From NCBI GenBank assembly GCA_029262355.1, contig JAJCZO010000073.1, positions 1-45,953 on the forward strand: a stretch of DNA of 45,953 bases, given 5' to 3'. Positions within the stretch are counted from its first letter, which is position 1; each line of letters opens with the position of its first letter. The position numbers and the translations under genes are program-made. Source of the DNA: Deltaproteobacteria bacterium. Lineage in GTDB: Bacteria; Desulfobacterota; Binatia; UBA12015. Below, piece after piece: positions 41,420-45,953 of the stretch. The notes beneath the pieces were generated by a model, which saw nothing but the letters and a program-made list of their open reading frames with translations, was not told where the DNA came from and ran no database searches.

Positions 41420-41448
41420 TTGAGAGGCGGCTCATCCGTCCGTATGTA
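41420..41448 (+). promoter_or_regulatory. Possible promoter of the crotonase operon
   Basis: TTGAGA (41420-41425) and TATGTA (41443-41448) lie 17 bp apart, 64 bp before the ATG at 41512. The second box matches the consensus weakly. Confidence 0.3.
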
Positions 41449-41511
41449 CGATGGCGAGTCCCTGCATAGGGCGTTTCCCCCTCTGCCAACGAACCCAAGG
41501 AGCTGCTCCCC

Positions 41512-42288
41512 ATGTCCGATGAAGCGAAGGTCCTGACCGAAGTCCGTGGCCGCACTCTGCTGATCACCATCAACCGGCCGGAGGCCCGCAACGCCGTAAA
41601 TGGCGACGTGGCAAGTGGCATCGAGGGGGCGATCGACGAACTCGAGTCGAACGAGGAGTTGTGGACCGGCGTCCTCACCGGCAACGGGCCGGTCTTCTGC
41701 GCGGGTGCCGACTTGAAGGCGATCAGCTCGGGCGACGCGGCCGGTCTACAAACCGAGAAGGGTGGCTTCGGCGGCTTCGTCCAGCGCAAGCGCACCAAGC
41801 CCGTGATCGCGGCGCTGAACGGGCCGGCGCTCGCTGGCGGCTGCGAGCTCGCCATCGCATGCGATCTCATCGTCGCACCAGAGGGCGGGAAGATCGGGAT
41901 TCCCGAGGTGAAGCGTTCACTCATCGCGCTCGCTGGCGGACTCGTTCGGCTACCCAAGCTTCTGGGCAAGAACGCGGCCCTCGAGCTCGCCATGACGGGT
42001 GAGCCGTTCTCGGTGGAGCGCATGTATCAGCTCGGTCTGGTGAACCGTGTCGTGCCGGCAGATCAGGTCGTTTCGACGGCCCTCGAGCTGGCCGAGAAGA
42101 TCAATGAGGCAGCGCCGCTCGCCGTTCGGGCGTCGCGTCAGGCGATCATCGAGAGCGACGGGCTGGACGAAGAGGCGGCGTTCGCCAGGGGCGTCGAGCT
42201 CGTCAGTCCGGTCTTCCGCTCGGCGGACTTCTCGGAGGGGCCGCTCGCGTTCATCGAGAAGCGCGCTCCGAACTGGAAGGCCAAGTAG
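41512..42288 (+). CDS. Crotonase-family protein (enoyl-CoA hydratase/isomerase-like)
   Basis: 258 residues, standard crotonase size. NRPEARNAV, the oxyanion strand VFCAGADLK (61-69), ALAGGCELAIACD with a Glu, and KIGIPEVKRSLIALAGG. Where many hydratases carry the second catalytic Glu, this one reads Ala (LIALAGG), so it may be an isomerase, hydrolase or other crotonase rather than a simple hydratase. AAGGAG lies well before the ATG at 41512. It leads a three-gene operon: SDR 13 bp later and racemase-like gene 3 bp after that. The reaction is unassigned. Confidence 0.92.
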   Translation: MSDEAKVLTEVRGRTLLITINRPEARNAVNGDVASGIEGAIDELESNEELWTGVLTGNGPVFCAGADLKAISSGDAAGLQTEKGGFGGFVQRKRTKPVIAALNGPALAGGCELAIACDLIVAPEGGKIGIPEVKRSLIALAGGLVRLPKLLGKNAALELAMTGEPFSVERMYQLGLVNRVVPADQVVSTALELAEKINEAAPLAVRASRQAIIESDGLDEEAAFARGVELVSPVFRSADFSEGPLAFIEKRAPNWKAK

Positions 42289-42301
42289 CCTCTCTGGTTC
42301 G

Positions 42302-43096
42302 ATGAAGGATCTCGACGGGCGATTTGCATTCATCACCGGCGCGTCTCGCGGCGTGGGGCGGGCGGCGGCGCGTAAGCTCGCCGCCCGCGGCGCTCAGGTG
42401 GCGATCGGATATCGGAAGAATCGGGAGACGGCCGACCAAGTCGTCCGCGAGCTCGAAGAGCTCGGTGGCGGCGGAATTCCCATCCAGCTCGATGTGGGCG
42501 ATGCCGAGGCCCGCGACCGGGCGTTCGATGAGATTGGTGAGAAATTCGGCGGCTTGGACATCTTCGTGGCCAACGCGGCGGCCACGGCCTTCAAGCCGCT
42601 GCTCGAAATCGAGCCGCACCACGTAGAGAAGACCTTCGCGATTACCGTGAATGGCTTTCTCTTCGGAGTGCAGCGTGCGGCGGCACTCATGGAGAAGCGT
42701 GGCGGTGGGATGATCGTCGGGGTCTCCGGGTATGACTGTGTCCGTACGATCCCCCGGCACGGGGTGCTCGGCGCGGCCAAGGCGGCGATGGAGATGCTTG
42801 CCAAGCAATTCGCGTTCGAGCTGGGACCCCGAGGGATTCGCGTAAACTGCGTGAACTTCTTTTACGCCGACACTGATTCGACCCGGTTCTACGCGGGCGA
42901 GGGGTTCGATGCGATGCGGCGCGACGTGAAGGCACTCACGCCACTGCGCAGTCTGGCGAAGCCCGACGATGTCGCGGATGCGATCTCGTACTTGTGCTCG
43001 TCGGGCGCGGGCTTCGTCTCGGGTCAGACCCTGATGGTGGATGGGGCGATCCTTCTTACCGCTCCGGCGCCTGAGCATCTCCCGCCCGTGGATTGA
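42302..43096 (+). CDS. FabL-like SDR with His for the catalytic Tyr
   Basis: 264 residues. The cofactor motif TGASRGVG (12-19) and the order of strands match FabL-type enoyl-ACP reductases, which use Tyr-(x)6-Lys. In the equivalent position the sequence is RHGVLGAAK: His153 then Lys160, so the proton-donating Tyr is His. Ser142 is near its expected place, and Tyr144 stands two residues later. The region FELGPRGIRVNCVN and the Asp-Thr-Asp segment also match FabL. It could be an enoyl reductase with changed mechanism or a different oxidoreductase. The ATG is at 42302 after a 13-bp gap from the crotonase stop; the longer frame from 42047 is inside the crotonase gene. Confidence 0.9.
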   Translation: MKDLDGRFAFITGASRGVGRAAARKLAARGAQVAIGYRKNRETADQVVRELEELGGGGIPIQLDVGDAEARDRAFDEIGEKFGGLDIFVANAAATAFKPLLEIEPHHVEKTFAITVNGFLFGVQRAAALMEKRGGGMIVGVSGYDCVRTIPRHGVLGAAKAAMEMLAKQFAFELGPRGIRVNCVNFFYADTDSTRFYAGEGFDAMRRDVKALTPLRSLAKPDDVADAISYLCSSGAGFVSGQTLMVDGAILLTAPAPEHLPPVD

Positions 43097-43099
43097 GCG

Positions 43100-43795
43100 A
43101 TGGACGTCCTCGGACCGCGCGCGTTGATCGGCATTCTCGTGCCCTCGTTCAACACGGTCATGCAACCGGAGTTGGAGGCACTGCGGCCCGAGGGGGTCAC
43201 GAATCACGTGGCGCGCTTCGGCTTCGACGCGAACCTTCTGCAGAACGTGAAGGAGGAGGCGATGAAGCTCGCAACCGGCAGGCCGTCGGCGCTGATCGTT
43301 GGTCTGGCTACCGACGGAATTCCCGGCGGTCTCGCGGTGCTGGAGTCGGGGGCGGCCGACCTGTCGGCCGAGACCGGATTGCCGGTCTTGACCGCGACGC
43401 ACGCGACGCACGCGGCGCTGCGGGCTCTGGACGTGCGGCGCATCGGATTGGTAACGCCGTTCAGCGCTGAGGAGAACGAGCAGGCGTGCGCGGCGTTTGC
43501 CGACAGCGGCTTCGACGTCATCGCGCACCACGGGTTCGGTTGTCCGATCGATCGCATTGGCGAGACACCGCTCTCCGACATTCGGGCCGCATTCGCGGCG
43601 GTCGACGGGCCCGAGGTCGAGGCCCTCGTTCAGGTCGGAACCGGCCTGCCGGTAGTCGGTCTTATCGATGAGCTCGAGCGGGCCCGCGAGAAGCCCGTGG
43701 TCGCGTGCAACGCGGCTTCGTATTGGCAGGCGCTACGAGCCGTGGGGCTCGAGGATCGGAAACGAGGATTCGGGGCGCTCCTGGCAGATCATTGA
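43100..43795 (+). CDS. Asp/Glu racemase-fold protein lacking both catalytic Cys
   Basis: 231 residues with the two-domain fold of Asp/Glu/hydantoin racemases, maleate isomerases and arylmalonate decarboxylases: LIGILVPSFNTVMQPEL at the start, LIVGLATDGIPGG (about 65-77), IGLVTPF, and VQVGTGLPVVGLIDELE to KPVVACNAASYW. The two Cys positions that work as acid and base are Ala70 and Gly180. No obvious substitute Cys lies at those sites. It may bind a small acid without racemising it, or use another residue. The ATG at 43100 is 3 bp after the SDR stop, so the three genes form one operon. Substrate unknown. Confidence 0.85.
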   Translation: MDVLGPRALIGILVPSFNTVMQPELEALRPEGVTNHVARFGFDANLLQNVKEEAMKLATGRPSALIVGLATDGIPGGLAVLESGAADLSAETGLPVLTATHATHAALRALDVRRIGLVTPFSAEENEQACAAFADSGFDVIAHHGFGCPIDRIGETPLSDIRAAFAAVDGPEVEALVQVGTGLPVVGLIDELERAREKPVVACNAASYWQALRAVGLEDRKRGFGALLADH

Positions 43796-43811
43796 TCCGC
43801 CCGACGGCGCC

Positions 43812-45608
43812 TCAGAAGCCGACGCCGACGAATCCGTCCGTTGGCGGTTGTGGGAAGCCGTCGGCGATGAAGAGCTGCCCGAGCAGAATGAACATCTCAT
43901 TCTCCGTGCTCTCGCCGCCGGTGATCCGGCAGGCATCGCACCAGCCGTCGCCGCTTTCGGTCGACGAGTCGCAGTCGGCGTCCTCGGTGCAGGAGGCGCC
44001 GATCTGACCCGCGACGCAGGCGACCGGCTCGCACCCACCAGGAAGGAAGCCGTTCGAGGAACTGGCCGGGATACGTGACCGGCGTGTGACGGTCTCGATG
44101 TTGGGCGTGCCGTCGTCGTTCATCCCGTTGTTGTAAGTCGCACAGTAGGTGATGGTCCGCTCTTCACGATTCTCGGAGTCGAACGCCAATGGGGGGTCGT
44201 AGTCCCGCCGCGTGGGGTCGCTGTAGACGAAGTTCTCGTAGATCTGTGTGCCGTCGGGCAGGGTGGCCCAAAAGCGGACGCCGCGCTTGTGGTTGTGGGA
44301 CGTGAGCGAGAAGACGCGCGCTCCCTGGGGCACGGTGTGGGGTAGGCAGATGGTTCCCTCGGTGAACGGCGCCATGTTGGGGGAGAAGGTGCCGTTGGCA
44401 CCGATGAGTGCGACGACCGGGAAGTCCTGCTCCTCGGCGAAGTAGATGTTCAGTCGGCCGTTCAGGGAGTGGTCCTTCGTGGTCAGGTTGAACGCATGTG
44501 TGTTCCAGAAGGCGATGCCCGACAACGGCACCTGCCCGAACACGCCAGAGTGCAACCTCTGGAAGGCCTGTGGTTCCTGTGCGCCTGCGATGTTCCTACC
44601 CTGTACCGGCAGGCCCACGACGGACTCCGGGCCGAACCCAATGCACGCGAACGTGTCGACGGGCTCGGTCCGGCAAATGCCGTCTCTGCAGGAGTCGGGG
44701 TCGAGGGGGTCGCACGTCGCGCCGGGGCTGCTGCCGCCGGCGCATGTCCAATCCGGGAAGGCCGGATCGTGAATGTCCTCGATCGGCACGCCCGAGTGAC
44801 TGAGAACCAGATGGTGGCTGTTCGGGTCTTGGCGAAGCTCCTGGGCGTTGATGCGGAAGAACTCGCCTGTCGGGTCGAGGAATCGCTCGGGGACCCGGCC
44901 CGTAAAATCGTAGTACGTCGCAAAGCAGAGTTCTTGCTCGCTCCCGGCGGGGAGGTCGATCGGAGGCAGCACGAACTGGATGCCCTCGTCGGCCGCCGGC
45001 GCGGCGAGTGGTTGGATCGTGATTGGCTCTGCTTCAGGCAGACACGCGTCGAGCAGGTCCTGCGTGCCTTCGATCGTGCCTTCCTCGGGCGCACCGCCTG
45101 CGATCCAGAGCCGGACTGCCGTGAGCTCGTCCTCGCTGATTGGCGGCAGCCCGCTGGGCATCGCTGCGCCGCTGATTTCGACCGTATCGGGGAAGACGCC
45201 CGCGGCGAGCTTTGAATAGAGGTAGCTGCGATCGCGATCCCCCGGGACGACTCGTAGGGCACCGGTACCACTCGACGGCACTTCGACGAGGTTCGCGTGC
45301 GCGACTTCGGCGCGGAGGTCCAACCCGCCCGCGGTAGCGTCGCCGTGGCAGATCTGCTGGGTGCATCCGCGGTTCTCGAAGATGACGTGCTGGATGGCGG
45401 CGAAGGTGCTGTCGAACTCGGTGCACGCCTCGCCCGGGGGTGCGACCGGGTCGGTTGGATCTGGGTCGACGGGAGCTGCCGGCACGCCCGAGCTCGGTGA
45501 TCCGGAACCCCTTGCCCCGTCTCCGCAGCCGCTTCCGAGGCCCACGCCGAGGGGGAGCAGGACGCAAACCATGAGTCCGAAGGCACGACCGGGCGGAGTG
45601 GAGATCAC
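43812..45608 (-). CDS. PHM-like copper monooxygenase lipoprotein with CX4CH motif
   Basis: 598 residues. N-terminus: hydrophobic signal ending GLGSGC (Cys28, probable lipidation) and a Gly/Pro-rich linker. A module with CTQQICHG (Cys82, Cys87-His88) and AGGLDLRAE resembles the covalent-haem-like motif of planctomycete-type cytochrome domains, though spaced CX4CH. The rest resembles peptidylglycine hydroxylating/dopamine monooxygenase domains: NSHHLVLSHSG (His265, His266), His371/His380, LTSHNHKRGV (His438, His440) and NEMFILLG (Met572) look like all the copper ligands. Two Cys-rich inserts, GGSSPGATC and GQIGASCTEDADC, are also present. The GTG at 45608 is preceded by AGGA; ATG 45572 would also keep the signal. 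It probably oxidises an organic substrate with copper in the periplasm. Confidence 0.85.
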   Translation of the reverse strand: MISTPPGRAFGLMVCVLLPLGVGLGSGCGDGARGSGSPSSGVPAAPVDPDPTDPVAPPGEACTEFDSTFAAIQHVIFENRGCTQQICHGDATAGGLDLRAEVAHANLVEVPSSGTGALRVVPGDRDRSYLYSKLAAGVFPDTVEISGAAMPSGLPPISEDELTAVRLWIAGGAPEEGTIEGTQDLLDACLPEAEPITIQPLAAPAADEGIQFVLPPIDLPAGSEQELCFATYYDFTGRVPERFLDPTGEFFRINAQELRQDPNSHHLVLSHSGVPIEDIHDPAFPDWTCAGGSSPGATCDPLDPDSCRDGICRTEPVDTFACIGFGPESVVGLPVQGRNIAGAQEPQAFQRLHSGVFGQVPLSGIAFWNTHAFNLTTKDHSLNGRLNIYFAEEQDFPVVALIGANGTFSPNMAPFTEGTICLPHTVPQGARVFSLTSHNHKRGVRFWATLPDGTQIYENFVYSDPTRRDYDPPLAFDSENREERTITYCATYNNGMNDDGTPNIETVTRRSRIPASSSNGFLPGGCEPVACVAGQIGASCTEDADCDSSTESGDGWCDACRITGGESTENEMFILLGQLFIADGFPQPPTDGFVGVGF

Positions 45609-45614
45609 CTATCC

Positions 45615-45644
45615 TGTATAAGTTTCTGCAGGCGAGCGAATCAA
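45615..45644 (-). promoter_or_regulatory. Possible promoter of the copper lipoprotein gene
   Basis: Minus-strand TTGATT (45644-45639) and TATACA (45620-45615) are 18 bp apart, the first overlapping the msrA stop. It would place the transcription start at the GTG, so either the mRNA is leaderless or translation begins at ATG 45572. Confidence 0.3.
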
Positions 45645-45953
45645 CCTTTCTTCTGCGGGCTCGCTCGAACGCCCGTCTGGATCTTCTTGCCGCCGGCCTC
45701 GTTGCCCCACACCTGCTCGAGCCGGGCATCGCGCCCGCAGCCGTGGCGGTAGTACCGGTACCGGATCGGGTTCTTCTTGTAGTAGTCTTGGTGGTAGTCT
45801 TCCGCGTCGTAGAACTCGGCGGCGGGGACGATTCGGGTTGCGATCTGGCCCGCGAGCCGGCCGGACTCCTCGAGGACGCGCTTGGAGGCTTCGGCGACGG
45901 CCTTCTCTTCGTCCGGTCCGTAGAAGATCGCGCTCGTGTACTGGTAGCCCTTG
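45641..45953 (-). CDS. msrA: Peptide methionine sulfoxide reductase A, 3' part
   Basis: The C-terminal 103 residues are present; the 5' end lies beyond the window. The reading starts KGYQYTSAIFYGPDEEK and contains EDYHQDYYKKNPIRY and YYRHGCGRDARLEQVWG, which are the conserved C-terminal blocks of MsrA. The Cys in HGCGRD is of the type that resolves the disulfide formed after methionine sulfoxide reduction. The nucleophilic Cys of GCFWG would be upstream. MsrA repairs oxidised methionine in proteins. It precedes the copper lipoprotein gene by 32 bp on the same strand. Confidence 0.93.
   Translation of the reverse strand, partial: KGYQYTSAIFYGPDEEKAVAEASKRVLEESGRLAGQIATRIVPAAEFYDAEDYHQDYYKKNPIRYRYYRHGCGRDARLEQVWGNEAGGKKIQTGVRASPQKKG

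Noticed and set aside
39912..42023. A 703-residue minus-strand open frame
   Set aside because: Antisense to the ZnuD-like receptor and crotonase, no recognisable motif.
1..45953. CRISPR array, tRNA, insertion sequence, defence genes
   Set aside because: No spaced direct repeats, cloverleaf, transposase or nuclease motifs were found on reading both strands.

Overview
The window is GC-rich (roughly two thirds G+C by eye) and densely packed with bacterial genes. Overlaps of the GTGA, ATGA and TGATG type couple many neighbours. No tRNA, rRNA, CRISPR array, transposase or phage gene was seen. The content suggests a free-living, metabolically versatile relative of the former Deltaproteobacteria, such as Binatota or Myxococcota: three cytochromes P450, three amidohydrolase_2-type proteins, acyl-CoA and aldehyde dehydrogenases, two TonB-dependent receptors, several lipoproteins, a Thr/Pro-rich secreted protein with a YC..F..D motif, and a copper monooxygenase-like lipoprotein with Cys-rich GGSSPGATC inserts. 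That placement rests on remembered family traits and is only an inference.

Layout. 191-4273 (minus): a four-gene operon of a complete M24 pita-bread hydrolase, a second M24 protein that has lost three of five metal ligands, a P450 and a VOC protein. 4314-5993: divergent UbiB/ABC1 atypical kinase. 6175-13715: amidohydrolase, small membrane protein coupled to a DUF3604 protein, secreted protein, a degenerate amidohydrolase, a long RluA-type pseudouridine synthase and a small membrane protein. 13743-17315: acyl-CoA dehydrogenase and a TonB-dependent receptor, then a 37-bp tandem repeat and a possible gene remnant. 17438-20357 (minus): Thr/Pro-rich secreted protein and a lipase-like lipoprotein. 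20440-23983: P450, aldehyde dehydrogenase and enoyl-CoA hydratase, an oxidation cassette. 24054-25716: lipoprotein serine hydrolase and a convergent small secreted protein that share a bidirectional terminator. 25957-27612: glycosyltransferase and SDR. 27609-30849: amidohydrolase-P450 operon and a divergent TetR gene, with two copies of a GAGA...TCTC operator between them. 30902-33535: rhodanese and retropepsin/PDZ lipoprotein, then a microprotein coupled to a histidine phosphatase. 33801-38881: a membrane spermidine-synthase-like protein coupled to a secreted hydrolase, followed by a frameshifted relic of another spermidine-synthase-like gene. 38937-41399: His/Cys-rich small exported protein and a ZnuD-like receptor, probably metal uptake. 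41512-43795: crotonase, FabL-like SDR with His in place of the catalytic Tyr, and an Asp/Glu-racemase fold protein without either catalytic Cys. 43812-45953 (minus): PHM-like copper lipoprotein with a CX4CH motif, and the 3' part of msrA.

The recurring theme is uptake and oxidative breakdown of organic compounds: outer-membrane receptors, P450 hydroxylation, aldehyde oxidation, CoA-ester chemistry and hydrolases. Several genes encode recognisable folds that have lost canonical catalytic residues (M24 at 1850, amidohydrolase at 10888, SDR at 42302, racemase at 43100). Those, the M24-M24-P450-VOC operon and the TetR operator pair are the most promising leads. No defence, secretion or mobile system was recognised.
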